A stretch of DNA of 58,218 nucleotides from Butyricicoccus pullicaecorum (GCA_018365995.1 JAGZIY010000015.1:1-58218), one strand, 5' to 3'; shown: positions 7,240 through 15,795, counted from the first letter of the stretch. Translations and numbers: made by a program. The notes: generated from the sequence alone by a model not told the origin.

Positions 7240-8418
7240 TCATTGTATTGTCATTGTGTGTTCCAGCGTGACCACTGGCTGATATCGCTTATCCTGTGCG
7301 CGCAGTCCTGTCACGATGCGGGCATGAATTTCTTCTTTTCGTTCCTTTGTATATCCAAATGGCACAATTACATCAAAAATCAAATTGATTCTGCGCTCGC
7401 CCTCCACGACACGGAAATCGTGCATGGTAAGCGCCGGATCAATCTTTTGCAAAACGTCCAGCGTTGTCTCACGCATGGCATCGATACGAGGATCTCCAAC
7501 ACGCACAGGGTCCATGTGAATAACCGTATATACACCGGTTTTTTCCCAAACCTTGCGTTCCGCTTCATCAATCAGCTCGTGTACAGCAACAATATCTGCC
7601 GTATCCGGCACTTCTGCATGCAGCGAGGCAAGCGATTTCCCAACACCATAATTATGGATAATCAAATCATGGATTCCCAAAATACTGGGGCTTTGCAGCA
7701 CGGTATCCGCAATCTCATGTGCAATCTGCGGGTCAGCGGCTTGCCCAATCAGCGGACTGAACGTATCCCGTGCAATGCAAATGCCTGACCATATAATAAA
7801 AATGGCAACCATAATGCCAACAACACCATCCACTGGCATGCTGGTAAACTGCCCCGCAATCATACCTATCAGCACAACACCGGTTGTCACAACATCATTG
7901 AGGCTGTCCTGCATGGCTGCGAGCAGAGTCGGTGAGTCAATCCGCTTGCCAAGCGAACGATTAAACGTACCCAACCACAATTTGACCAGCATCGTTAAGG
8001 CCAGAACCACAGCCGCTGTCCAAGTAAAAGCAACCGCCTTTGGGTGCAAAATGCGGTCCACAGAGGTCTGCAAAAACTGCACGCCAACAACACAAATCAA
8101 CATGGAAACAATGAGTCCCGCAATATATTCGGTTCGTCCATACCCAAATGGGTGCTGTGCGTCTGGTGCGCGTCCAGATACCTTAAACCCCACAATTGAA
8201 ATCACAGAGGACAGACCATCTGAGAGATTATTAAAAGCATCGGCTGCAACCGAAACGGCGCCTGTCATCAATCCAATGAGCAGCTTTGCTGCAAACAGCA
8301 GCACATTACAGACAATTCCAACTGCGCCAGACAGTACACCGTAGCGCTCGCGTACCTGTGCATCACGTACATTATCGCACGCCTCTCCAATGAAATGCGC
8401 AATCAAAAATTGTGTCAT
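7240..8418 (-). CDS. Cation diffusion facilitator (CDF) family transporter
   Basis: A 392-residue metal-ion efflux carrier of the CDF/ZT superfamily, acting as a metal:proton antiporter in the cytoplasmic membrane. Six membrane segments occupy the first 220 residues, with metal-site motifs AADAFNNLSD in TM2 and DSLNDVVTTG in TM5. A cytoplasmic domain follows (IGQAADPQIAHEIA, HNYGVGKSLASLHAEV, then VIHMDP). The C-terminus is longer than in classical FieF. The metal is not predictable from sequence; Zn, Mn or Fe are possible. The ATG at 8418 overlaps the stop of the upstream DUF1294 gene (ATGA), which supports this start and translational coupling. Confidence 0.92.
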   Translation of the reverse strand: MTQFLIAHFIGEACDNVRDAQVRERYGVLSGAVGIVCNVLLFAAKLLIGLMTGAVSVAADAFNNLSDGLSSVISIVGFKVSGRAPDAQHPFGYGRTEYIAGLIVSMLICVVGVQFLQTSVDRILHPKAVAFTWTAAVVLALTMLVKLWLGTFNRSLGKRIDSPTLLAAMQDSLNDVVTTGVVLIGMIAGQFTSMPVDGVVGIMVAIFIIWSGICIARDTFSPLIGQAADPQIAHEIADTVLQSPSILGIHDLIIHNYGVGKSLASLHAEVPDTADIVAVHELIDEAERKVWEKTGVYTVIHMDPVRVGDPRIDAMRETTLDVLQKIDPALTMHDFRVVEGERRINLIFDVIVPFGYTKERKEEIHARIVTGLRAQDKRYQPVVTLEHTMTIQ

Positions 8419-8717
8419 GTAAACCAAACCCCATTTCGATACCCAATGTATACTATTGCTGATATAATTACAATTTGTAATATAAAAATTGCAGGAATCC
8501 CCCACATAAAAGAGCGATGCAGCGTCTTATGCCGGCACCCTTTCAAGGCGGCATACACCAGCGGACACCCGCCCAGCCAGCAATACAAAAATAACGTCCG
8601 TTCCCGAATCCTCCATTTTTGATGCTGCGCCAACCATTTGTCCAAAATGACCGCACCTGCACCCAATACATTGACCGTCACAAGATAGATGATACAAATC
8701 CATTTCACGCGCCGCAC
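8415..8717 (-). CDS. DUF1294 family small membrane protein
   Basis: A 100-residue membrane protein with about three hydrophobic segments and the DUF1294 pattern: DKWLAQ, then WRIRERTLFLYCWLGG and a HKTLHRSF motif before the last helix. The role is unknown. AAAGGAG lies upstream; the GTG at 8717 is only 1 nt from it, so a GTG at 8708 (spacing 10) may be the true start, making it three residues shorter. The gene overlaps the CDF transporter by 4 nt and shares its promoter at 8753-8781. Confidence 0.8.
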   Translation of the reverse strand: MRRVKWICIIYLVTVNVLGAGAVILDKWLAQHQKWRIRERTLFLYCWLGGCPLVYAALKGCRHKTLHRSFMWGIPAIFILQIVIISAIVYIGYRNGVWFT

Positions 8718-8752
8718 ACTCCTTTCTATCCTGCAAAGGCTTTGTTTGTGTT

Positions 8753-8781
8753 ATTATAGCAAAATTTCCGTTCTGTTACAA
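8753..8781 (-). promoter_or_regulatory. Promoter of the DUF1294-CDF-pyrC operon
   Basis: Minus strand: TTGTAA (8781-8776), 17-bp spacer, TATAAT (8758-8753). Confidence 0.75.
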
Positions 8782-8796
8782 CTGCCCCCTTGGCAC

Positions 8797-8825
8797 TTGA
8801 ACACACCCCATAAATAGTGTATGAT
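8797..8825 (+). promoter_or_regulatory. Promoter of the D-Ala-D-Ala carboxypeptidase gene
   Basis: TTGAAC (8797-8802), 17-bp spacer, TATGAT (8820-8825). It is divergent from the promoter at 8753-8781. Confidence 0.7.
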
Positions 8826-8855
8826 GGAAACATCGTGTAAGAAGGGAGCACTCTC

Positions 8856-10118
8856 ATGTTCGTCCGTCTCCTGTGCTGTGCACTGCTGACACTGCTTACC
8901 CTGTTTTGCGGCACAGCATCTGCTGCCCCTGCTTTACAAGAACCGCTTTACGGCGCTGAGGCGATTCTATACTGTGCAGAATCTGGTCAAACACTATATG
9001 AAAAAAATGCAGATGTACCAGTACCGCCAGCCTCTGTTACCAAGCTGATGACCGCACTCATTGTTTTAGAGCAGGTCGATGATTTGTCAAAAACGGTTAC
9101 GGTATCAGATACTGCCGTGCAAATCGAACAAGACTCCACACATATTGGTCTCGTTGCCGGCGAAATAGTCACCTTGCAGGATATGCTCTATGCAACACTC
9201 ATGCAATCGGCAAATGATGCCGCCAATGTGCTGGCAGAAGCCGTTGCCGGCTCACAGTCCGCCTTTTCTCACATGATGAACATACGTGCTGCTGCGCTTG
9301 GCTGTACGGGCAGCCACTTTGAAAATGCACATGGACTGGATGCCCCCACGCATCTTGTCACGGCACGCGACCTTGCGCGCATCACCGCCGCATTGCTGGA
9401 GTATCCACGCTTTTTACAAATCTCCGGTGCGCAGACCTATACCATGCCAGCAACCAACAAGCATGCCGCACCGCGTACCTTCTATACCAAACAGCGTATG
9501 CTGCGCAAGGATTCGGCGTTCTACAATCCTTATGCACTCGCCGGTAAAAACGGCTATACCACCAAGGCACAGCATACACAGGTCATGGCTGCCCGCAAGG
9601 ACGGTATGACCTTGATTGCAGTTTCTCTTGGGGCTTCCGGCAACCGCTACTACACATGGCGCGATATGCGCACGCTGTTCGCCTATGGCTTTGACGCGTT
9701 CCATACGGTCACACTGCACGGAGACCAGATTGCGGCACTCGCTGCACAAGCTGGTGCCGAAGTCCGCTCCGATTGCGCACCGGTCTCTGTAACGCTCCCT
9801 GTTGGAACCCCAGCACAGGCACTGTCCCTGTCTCAGCAAGCAAACGAACACGGTCTGCGTACTTTACAGATGACACGCGACGGCATCACACAGGCGCTTC
9901 GCACGCTGCCATATCCACTCTCCTGCGATATCCAGCCAGTGATATCTTCCGAAAACGCTCCGTCGAGATTTTTTGAGCTGCTCATTGGCTCAATCCTTAC
10001 CGCCTTACTCGGTATATGGTTTACTGAAATCCACATTGTTCAAAAAACCACCACCCCTTGTCGGCGATATCCACGCCAGCGGCATCACGCACGACACGGC
10101 ACGCGCAAGCGATTTTAA
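8856..10118 (+). CDS. D-alanyl-D-alanine carboxypeptidase (DacF/PBP5 type)
   Basis: Secreted S11-family penicillin-binding protein that trims the terminal D-Ala from peptidoglycan stems. The 420 residues comprise a signal peptide (about 1-24, cleavage after ASA) and the catalytic domain with SVTK (Ser60/Lys63) and SAN (118-120). The third motif reads KNG (231-233) instead of the usual KTG. A PBP5 C-terminal beta domain follows, then a hydrophobic segment (about 373-392) and a basic tail as anchor. The ATG follows GGGAG by 8 nt. KNG for KTG may alter beta-lactam or substrate handling. The acetyltransferase gene follows 21 nt downstream, probably in the same transcript. Confidence 0.92.
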   Translation: MFVRLLCCALLTLLTLFCGTASAAPALQEPLYGAEAILYCAESGQTLYEKNADVPVPPASVTKLMTALIVLEQVDDLSKTVTVSDTAVQIEQDSTHIGLVAGEIVTLQDMLYATLMQSANDAANVLAEAVAGSQSAFSHMMNIRAAALGCTGSHFENAHGLDAPTHLVTARDLARITAALLEYPRFLQISGAQTYTMPATNKHAAPRTFYTKQRMLRKDSAFYNPYALAGKNGYTTKAQHTQVMAARKDGMTLIAVSLGASGNRYYTWRDMRTLFAYGFDAFHTVTLHGDQIAALAAQAGAEVRSDCAPVSVTLPVGTPAQALSLSQQANEHGLRTLQMTRDGITQALRTLPYPLSCDIQPVISSENAPSRFFELLIGSILTALLGIWFTEIHIVQKTTTPCRRYPRQRHHARHGTRKRF

Positions 10119-10139
10119 ATCCAAACTTTGGAGGTTCTC

Positions 10140-10730
10140 ATGTTACCGCAAATCACCATTCGTCCGGCTGTTCCAGAGGACGCCCCTGCACTGCTTGCAA
10201 TCTACGCCCCCTATGTCAGCCAAACCGCAATCTCTCTTGAATATGATGTCCCATCGTGCGCAGAATTTACCGAACGGATTCGTTCCATCACTGCACGCTA
10301 TCCTTATCTCGTTGCAGAGCAGGACGGAACTGTGATTGGATATGCTTATGCCGCTCCCTTTCACCCGCGTATGGGCTTTCACTGGGACGTAGAACTGTCC
10401 ATTTACCTGTCCCTAGACTGCCAGCGGCATCATCTGGGAACACGGCTCTACCAAACGCTGCTTGCCCTGCTGCGGCATCAAAATGTTGTAACCGCCTATG
10501 CCTGTGCGACTGCCTCGGGCAACAGCATTGCCTTTCATGAATCCATTGGTTTTCAGCGTGTCGGTTTATTCCCGCGGAGCGGTTGGAAGTCCGGCTCATG
10601 GCATGATATTGTATGGCTGGAATATCCATTACGGCAGCGTGTCACAGAGCCTGAACCCTTAATCGCCTTTCCAAATTTGCCAACTGAACTTGTGCACAAG
10701 CTGCTCAGCATGCCGATTTCGATAAAATGA
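10140..10730 (+). CDS. GNAT N-acetyltransferase (phosphinothricin acetyltransferase-like)
   Basis: A 196-residue acetyl-CoA-dependent acetyltransferase. The N-terminus (ITIRPAVPEDAPALLAIYAPYV), the TAISLEYDVPS segment and GYAYAAPFHPR match the Pat/MnaT subgroup, which acetylates methionine sulfoximine, phosphinothricin or similar amino acids. The acetyl-CoA loop is HHLGTRLYQTLLALL, and FHESIGFQRVG is the C-terminal GNAT motif. The ATG at 10140 follows TTGGAGG by 6 nt. The substrate is unproven; related enzymes are often misnamed as herbicide resistance. Confidence 0.9.
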   Translation: MLPQITIRPAVPEDAPALLAIYAPYVSQTAISLEYDVPSCAEFTERIRSITARYPYLVAEQDGTVIGYAYAAPFHPRMGFHWDVELSIYLSLDCQRHHLGTRLYQTLLALLRHQNVVTAYACATASGNSIAFHESIGFQRVGLFPRSGWKSGSWHDIVWLEYPLRQRVTEPEPLIAFPNLPTELVHKLLSMPISIK

Positions 10731-10735
10731 GACAA

Positions 10736-10767
10736 AAAACGCATCCTGATGTGGATGCGTTTTTTCA
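10736..10767. terminator. Bidirectional terminator between convergent genes
   Basis: AAAAAACGCATCC-tgatgt-GGATGCGTTTTTT, with A/T runs on both sides. It serves the acetyltransferase gene (+) and the zinc phospholipase-like gene (-). Confidence 0.93.
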
Positions 10768-11364
10768 TTATGCTGTAATACCTGTCTTTTCTTCGCTGCA
10801 CACATACGAAATGTTGATGATACCCTTGACACAAAGTGTAGTCACCTGACAAATGAATTCCATATCACTGACAATACTGTGATGCGGCAGCGCCTTATAT
10901 TTTGCGTGGAGTTTTTCAATACGAGCAATCAATGCCTCTGCGCTAAAGGGTGCAACAATATTTTCCACCCAACCCTCAAAATGCGCCTCGGTAAGACTGC
11001 GTCTCAGACACAATGCAACACGCTTTTCATAGACATAATGCAGAAATAAGCCATGCGGATAAATGTCATCATTATGCGGATAACAAAAGAAATCTGTTAA
11101 ATAATGGCAGATTTCGCCCAAATCAACCGATAGCTCTCGTCCATTCACATCTGCCAGCGTATAATTCCGGCAGAATGTACGAATCTTATCCTTGACCTCT
11201 TCAAACATGATCGAAGGGTAATGCCGCTTGGTCAAATATGTACCAGTCAAATCAGGCTTGAGATTTCCGTAACGAAAGGCGTTCGCATCAAAGGTCACGC
11301 CGGTCTCGGTCTCAATATGAGCCAATAGCAAGTTGGCAACGCGAGTATGAGAAATGGAATCCAT
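10768..11364 (-). CDS. Zinc-dependent phospholipase C-like protein
   Basis: A 198-residue all-alpha protein of the zinc-dependent phospholipase C / S1-P1 nuclease fold. His and Asp residues spaced as in the zinc cluster are seen: SHTRVANLLLAH near the N-terminus, GNLKPD, EICHYLTDFFCYPHNDD and HGLFLHYVYE. It lacks a signal peptide, so it is cytosolic, unlike secreted alpha-toxins. Such short intracellular relatives are common in Clostridia and have no proven activity. The ATG at 11364 follows GGAGGAG; upstream in-frame sequence has no SD. The promoter is at 11484-11513. Confidence 0.8.
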   Translation of the reverse strand: MDSISHTRVANLLLAHIETETGVTFDANAFRYGNLKPDLTGTYLTKRHYPSIMFEEVKDKIRTFCRNYTLADVNGRELSVDLGEICHYLTDFFCYPHNDDIYPHGLFLHYVYEKRVALCLRRSLTEAHFEGWVENIVAPFSAEALIARIEKLHAKYKALPHHSIVSDMEFICQVTTLCVKGIINISYVCSEEKTGITA

Positions 11365-11483
11365 GCTGCTCCTCCAAACGAAACACAGAAATGAACGTGC
11401 GGCACAGCGCGTGCCGTAAAATAACTTTTCATTTCCAGAAAATGGTCGTGATTTCCTATAATCTATCATATCCGAACGGCTCT

Positions 11484-11513
11484 ATTATATCATATTGTGT
11501 ACGTGGATTGCAA
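11484..11513 (-). promoter_or_regulatory. Promoter of the zinc phospholipase-like gene
   Basis: Minus strand: TTGCAA (11513-11508), 18-bp spacer, TATAAT (11489-11484). Between here and 11677 I see no further gene. Confidence 0.65.
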
Positions 11514-11677
11514 CCAAATCCAATTTTTTATGTCACATGGTATATTTTGTAAACCGCCCGTTCATTTTTCATTATATCACGTTCCACAGGTTTTGTCCTG
11601 TCAATTTCTAAAAAATATCCCAGTTTTTGGCGTTCTTTTTGTCCTTTTCCTGTTCGTTTTCGCTGAATCCATGGAAA

Positions 11678-12550
11678 CTATCTTGCGCGGAATGCTTCGC
11701 TCTTAAAGCGCACCTGCCCGTCCAGAGCTGCGCGCAGCTTTTGGCACATTGCTTCTCTGTCCTGATTCAGCGTACCTGCAAGATTCACATAATTTGACGC
11801 ATGATTTGCACGGAATACACTGCCTTCACAATCAATATGCTCGAGCAGCACCAAGGTTTCCTGCGCAATCTCGATTGGTTTCATAAGGTAAAAGCGCCCT
11901 GCCTGCCAGTCCTCCATCAGCGGGGTCGGCAATTCAAAGAGCAGAGTCAAAAGCCCGATATACTCTGGCTTCATCAGGGAAAGCGCCTGAGCAGTCTCAA
12001 TGGCATGTGTATTCGAAAGTTCCAGAGAACCAAGTCCAGCAATACAGGTGACAGACAGCTTCATGCCCGCTTTTTTGACCATCTGTCCTGCGCGGACGAT
12101 TTCCGCTGCTGTTTCTCCCTTATTGACGCGGCGCAGTACCTCATCGGAACCGGATTCCAGACCCATATAGATCATATCCAGACCCAGTTCGTGCAGCAGA
12201 TTCAAATCTTCCTGCTTTTTCACCAAAATAGAGCCCGGGGATCCATAGCTTGTCACCCGCTCACATTCTGGGAATACCTTTTGAATATAGCGCAGGATCT
12301 CTGCCATGTGCGCGGTTTGACACATGAGCGCATCACCATCTGCCAGAAAGATACGCTCTACACGGCGATATGCCTGACGAGCAAGGTCAAAATCGTGGTA
12401 GATTTCCTCCAGCTTACGAATACGAAACGATTTTTCCTTGTACATGTCACAAAATGTGCATTTATTATGGCTGCATCCAATTGTCACCTGTACAATCAAA
12501 CTGTACGCTTCAGACGGTGGACGAAATACACGGCCTTCATATGGAATCAT
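11678..12550 (-). CDS. Radical SAM protein
   Basis: A 290-residue radical S-adenosylmethionine enzyme with an Elp3/B12-radical-SAM-like TIM barrel. The cluster motif GCSHNKCTFCDMYK has Cys26, Cys31 and Cys34, a CX4CX2C spacing rather than CX3CX2C. GDALM follows where family members bind SAM, and later blocks are SYGSPGSI, GLDMIYMGLESGSDEVLRR and CIAGLGS. There is no extra Fe-S or B12 domain, and the substrate is unknown. The gene is adjacent to, and downstream of, a small membrane protein with its own terminator. Confidence 0.87.
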   Translation of the reverse strand: MIPYEGRVFRPPSEAYSLIVQVTIGCSHNKCTFCDMYKEKSFRIRKLEEIYHDFDLARQAYRRVERIFLADGDALMCQTAHMAEILRYIQKVFPECERVTSYGSPGSILVKKQEDLNLLHELGLDMIYMGLESGSDEVLRRVNKGETAAEIVRAGQMVKKAGMKLSVTCIAGLGSLELSNTHAIETAQALSLMKPEYIGLLTLLFELPTPLMEDWQAGRFYLMKPIEIAQETLVLLEHIDCEGSVFRANHASNYVNLAGTLNQDREAMCQKLRAALDGQVRFKSEAFRAR

Positions 12551-12572
12551 ATTTACATTCTCCTCTCACAAA

Positions 12573-12606
12573 AAAACAGGCGGAGCACGGTGGCTTCGCC
12601 TGTTTC
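12573..12606 (-). terminator. Rho-independent terminator
   Basis: AACAGGCG...CGCCTGTT stem followed on the minus strand by seven T, just past the stop of the gene ending at 12620. Confidence 0.85.
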
Positions 12607-12619
12607 GACATCAATAAAA

Positions 12620-12901
12620 TCAAGGTACTGTGGGCGGTTCTGGAGCCTCTTCAGTTTCTTCTTCCTGCGGAACAGCCTCGGCGCAAACCTCTGCACAGGC
12701 CTCTGCGCAAGAACAGGTATCGCAATCCATTGCGTCCTCATTTCCATCATTCATCATTTCATCAAGCTCATTCATCGCCTTCAGCTCTGCTTCATGATAG
12801 ATTTCCTCACGCTTTTTCTTACGCATGAATGCCACAGCCAACGCGCCGGCACCGGCCAATACGCCGGCGAGCGCCATACCATAACCCAGTTCCTTTTTCA
12901 T
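12620..12901 (-). CDS. Small single-pass membrane protein with Cys/Glu-rich tail
   Basis: A 93-residue protein. MKKELGYGMALAGVLAGAG leads one Ala/Gly-rich membrane helix (about 7-25), then RKKKREE, an acidic helix (EAELKAMNELDEMMND) and a tail with the Cys-rich stretch CDTCSCAEACAEVCAEA before a Glu/Pro-rich end. The five regularly spaced Cys could bind metal or be a low-complexity accident. The start at 12901 has AGAGGTG 6-7 nt upstream. No family is recognised. Confidence 0.7.
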   Translation of the reverse strand: MKKELGYGMALAGVLAGAGALAVAFMRKKKREEIYHEAELKAMNELDEMMNDGNEDAMDCDTCSCAEACAEVCAEAVPQEEETEEAPEPPTVP

Positions 12902-12970
12902 ATTTGTCACCTCTACCAACGGTTTTATTTGATATGATGATTTCATTTCATCTTCCAAATATATAGTTAA

Positions 12971-12999
12971 ACTTTAGCACATTGGACACACAAAGTCAA
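12971..12999 (-). promoter_or_regulatory. Promoter of the small membrane protein gene
   Basis: Minus strand: TTGACT (12999-12994), 17-bp spacer, TAAAGT (12976-12971). Confidence 0.65.
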
Positions 13000-13057
13000 T
13001 GAATGTGATGTTAATTTGGCGTTTTATGTTTTTCCTCTGTATTTTTTGGTTTCAGTA

Positions 13058-13086
13058 TTGCTTAACCCCTCATTCCGTAGTATCAT
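13058..13086 (+). promoter_or_regulatory. Promoter of the ArAE-type membrane protein gene
   Basis: TTGCTT (13058-13063), 17-bp spacer, TATCAT (13081-13086). Confidence 0.5.
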
Positions 13087-13143
13087 AAACATATTTCAAG
13101 GGATCTATGCTGCCAAAGCACACGCCCATCGCAGGAGGTATTC

Positions 13144-14064
13144 ATGTTCCGCTCCGCGCATCTGCATTATCATATCGGACTTCGCACAGTCAAAACTGGA
13201 CTTGCTGTCGTTCTTGCTCTCCTGTTGGCCAGTCTACGTCCAACCTCACTTCCCATTTTTGCCGCCATTGGTGCGATTGTTGTAATGAGCCGTACCCTGT
13301 CCGATGCCATCACTGCCGCAACGACACAGCTCGCAGGTATCACCTGCGGCGCACTTGCTGGCTGTCTTTTTACGCTTTTATTTCCAAATGATCGCTATAT
13401 CGCAATCGGCTTGGGTCTTATTTTGCTCATTCCCATCTGTCAGCCTCTTCGAATCGGCTTTGCAGTTCCGCTTACCTGTATCGTATTTGTCTCGGTCTGT
13501 CTATATGACCCAACACGCGGCACACCGTTTGCCTATGCAATCAATCGTTTTCTGGATACCTCGATTGGGCTTGCAGTAGGCTTCGTTATCAATGCAGTTC
13601 TAAAACCCTATAACAACCACAGCTTGATTTTGCGTCTGTTTAGCGAATACACTGCCGCATATCTCTCTGCGCTGCATGATCTGCTCTCTGGACATTATCC
13701 AGTACTCTCTCCCTTTGAAACAAAGCTGCATCAACTGCATGATGAAATCCGTATTTTTTCTGAGCAGCCCTTTCCATATCGCAAACAGCGAAAAACAGAG
13801 TCTGCCTACCTTTACGGCTGCTATCAGCTTGCCGAAAAAATGTATATGGCATTGTCTGCACTTTGCGGAATGGATACGCTGGGTACCCTCAACGAAAGAA
13901 ACCGTCAGCGACTTGCCGGACTGGGTGTGGAACTGCCAGCGCCTGTCCCCGATGCCAAGCTGGAGGAATATAGTATTGTTCTAAATTATCATTTGCATAC
14001 ATTGTTGGAGGCGCATGGCTACTTGACCGAGCTGCTCAGCGCAGCTGCGCCAAGACTTCACTGA
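13144..14064 (+). CDS. Aromatic acid exporter (ArAE/FUSC-like) family membrane protein
   Basis: A 306-residue protein: an N-terminal block of six short membrane segments (RTVKTGLAVVLALLLASLRP, then PIFAAIGAIVVMSRTLSDA, GCLFTLLFP, PLRIGFAVPLTCIVFVSVCL, and RFLDTSIGLAVGFVINAVL), then an alpha-helical cytoplasmic half of about 140 residues. This is the ArAE_1 layout of Firmicutes, half-size relative to AaeB/FUSC proteins. The presumed role is export of aromatic or other organic acids, not proven. The start follows GGAGG at 5-6 nt. kptA starts 16 nt after its stop, so the two are co-transcribed. Confidence 0.82.
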   Translation: MFRSAHLHYHIGLRTVKTGLAVVLALLLASLRPTSLPIFAAIGAIVVMSRTLSDAITAATTQLAGITCGALAGCLFTLLFPNDRYIAIGLGLILLIPICQPLRIGFAVPLTCIVFVSVCLYDPTRGTPFAYAINRFLDTSIGLAVGFVINAVLKPYNNHSLILRLFSEYTAAYLSALHDLLSGHYPVLSPFETKLHQLHDEIRIFSEQPFPYRKQRKTESAYLYGCYQLAEKMYMALSALCGMDTLGTLNERNRQRLAGLGVELPAPVPDAKLEEYSIVLNYHLHTLLEAHGYLTELLSAAAPRLH

Positions 14065-14080
14065 AAGGAGTTCCTCTTTT

Positions 14081-14614
14081 ATGTCTTTTACTAAGGAAAG
14101 TAAATTTCTATCCCTTGTTCTGCGCCACAAGCCACAAGCCATCGGGATCACACTCGATGCGCACGGCTGGGCAGATGTACAAGCACTGATTTCCGGTATG
14201 AGCAAATTTCTGCCCTTTAACTTTAATATGCTGGAAGAAATTGTCCGCACAGATGCCAAGCAGCGTTACGCTTTTAATGAGGATAAAACACAGATTCGTG
14301 CCAATCAAGGGCACTCCATCGCAGTTGATGTGGATTTGGACGTGATGGAGCCTCCCGAATTTTTATGGCATGGAACCGGCGAAAAATATGTTGCCTCTAT
14401 TTCCGAACAAGGACTGATTTCCAAGGAACGTCTATATGTGCATCTGTCAGAGGATCCCGAAACTGCCTGTATGGTAGGAATCCGGCATGGCAATCTGGCT
14501 TTATATCGGGTATGCAGCGGACAGATGGCACAAATGGGATATACGTTTTACCGCTCTGCAAACGGCGTTTGGCTGACACAAAATGTACCTGTGCAATTTC
14601 TCGAAAAGCAATAA
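14081..14614 (+). CDS. kptA: RNA 2'-phosphotransferase (KptA/Tpt1 family)
   Basis: Transfers an internal RNA 2'-phosphate to NAD+, giving ADP-ribose 1'',2''-cyclic phosphate. The 177 residues are full length for the family. The conserved LVLRHKP near the N-terminus supplies Arg15/His16, RYAFNEDKTQIRANQGHS is the central Arg-containing block, WHGTG binds NAD, and VHLSEDPETACMVGIRHG is the C-terminal signature. In eukaryotes Tpt1 finishes tRNA splicing; bacteria have no such pathway, so the natural RNA substrate is unknown. It is co-transcribed with the ArAE-type gene. Confidence 0.94.
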   Translation: MSFTKESKFLSLVLRHKPQAIGITLDAHGWADVQALISGMSKFLPFNFNMLEEIVRTDAKQRYAFNEDKTQIRANQGHSIAVDVDLDVMEPPEFLWHGTGEKYVASISEQGLISKERLYVHLSEDPETACMVGIRHGNLALYRVCSGQMAQMGYTFYRSANGVWLTQNVPVQFLEKQ

Positions 14615-14644
14615 AAAAAGGGAGAGACGTGCTCTCCCTTTTTT
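14613..14644. terminator. Bidirectional terminator
   Basis: AAAAAAAGGGAGAG-acgtg-CTCTCCCTTTTTT, directly after the stop of kptA and before the convergent deacetylase gene. Confidence 0.93.
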
Positions 14645-14660
14645 ATTTTACAAACCCTCA

Positions 14661-15557
14661 TCATGCCACTGGCTCGCGAATCTTTTCCAGCAGCTGTGCA
14701 CCTGTCATATCCTCTGTAATATTAAAGCGTGCCATACCATATAAGCTGGAGGCGTCTCCACGCACCAACGTATTCATTCCTTCACGAATGGTAACGGTGA
14801 CTCGCACCCCCATCGCCTGAAGCATGCCCTCCGTAATTGCATTATGCAGCCCAAAGGGATAAGCAAACGATAAGCTGTCTGCGCCAAATGCCTGCCGGAT
14901 GCCTGCATTCGACTTGCTAAAATCCGCATAGAAGGTATTCATATATTGATCCAACGGTTCTCCCGGGCGCGGCAGCACGCCGCGGCGATAACCCACGGTA
15001 TCCAACGTTGATACATTGTGCATATCATAGGTATGGCTCTGAATGGTCAGAACGCCTTTATCGCTCCATGGCTTAACTTCCTCGTAAGAAAAATGCGGGA
15101 TAATTGGCACCCCCATATCCTTATAAGTCGACTTTCCGACTGAAACGCCAATACAATAAACAGTTGCCTTTAAGCCATTGCGTTCCAGAATCGGGGCTGC
15201 GACCTCCATGTTGCTGCGATATCCATCATCCATTGTAATCCAAATCGGCTTTTCAGGCAGTGCCACGCCTTTATCCACATAATCCACCAGCTGCTGCGGC
15301 GTTACTGCTGTATATCCTGCATTCTTGAGCGCTGTCATCTGTTCCTCAAAACGTGCCGGAGATACAACCATTTTAGTGTCTCCCGGCTGCGGGTCAAAAT
15401 GATGATACATGACAACAGGGAGGTAGTCAGTCGCTGGAGCTGCCGTGGTGGAGCCTGACTGCTCTGCTGCCTCCGCGCCCCCCGTCAGCAAACAAATAGA
15501 TAGAACCACCGCTGCCATGCGGCACAGCAGTCCTGATTTCCAAAAATGCAATTGCAT
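14661..15557 (-). CDS. Secreted polysaccharide deacetylase (NodB fold)
   Basis: A 298-residue extracytoplasmic enzyme likely to remove N-acetyl groups from peptidoglycan or another surface glycan. The signal peptide is residues 1-30 (cleavage near GAEA). It then has VVMYHHF, the metal/catalytic motif TMDDGYRSN in place of TFDDG (both Asp kept), IQSHTYDMHN (His-x3-His) and SFAYPFG. All three metal ligands are present, in contrast to the second NodB protein at 40276. The ATG at 15557 has AGAAGGA upstream. It has its own promoter (15662-15689). Confidence 0.9.
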   Translation of the reverse strand: MQLHFWKSGLLCRMAAVVLSICLLTGGAEAAEQSGSTTAAPATDYLPVVMYHHFDPQPGDTKMVVSPARFEEQMTALKNAGYTAVTPQQLVDYVDKGVALPEKPIWITMDDGYRSNMEVAAPILERNGLKATVYCIGVSVGKSTYKDMGVPIIPHFSYEEVKPWSDKGVLTIQSHTYDMHNVSTLDTVGYRRGVLPRPGEPLDQYMNTFYADFSKSNAGIRQAFGADSLSFAYPFGLHNAITEGMLQAMGVRVTVTIREGMNTLVRGDASSLYGMARFNITEDMTGAQLLEKIREPVA

Positions 15558-15661
15558 GCGCTTCCTTCTCTCCAAATCATTTTCAATAATTGGGACAAAT
15601 CTTTGTCCCCTTATCATTTCACCAAATAAAAAATCTACGCGACTTATGCCGTATCTTTTTT

Positions 15662-15689
15662 ATTATATCATAAATTTATGGCTTTGCAA
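15662..15689 (-). promoter_or_regulatory. Promoter of the deacetylase gene
   Basis: Minus strand: TTGCAA (15689-15684), 16-bp spacer, TATAAT (15667-15662). Confidence 0.7.
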
Positions 15690-15766
15690 AGGTCTGGTTT
15701 CTATACATTTGGTTTTTTATAAGTCTTTTTTCTTGCAAAAATCCCAGATATTCCTGCATAAAAAGA

Positions 15767-15795
15767 TTGTATCTGCATCTGATTTGCAGTATAAT
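15767..15795 (+). promoter_or_regulatory. Promoter of the tcdA-DUF523 operon
   Basis: TTGTAT (15767-15772), 17-bp spacer, TATAAT (15790-15795), divergent from the deacetylase promoter. Confidence 0.7.
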
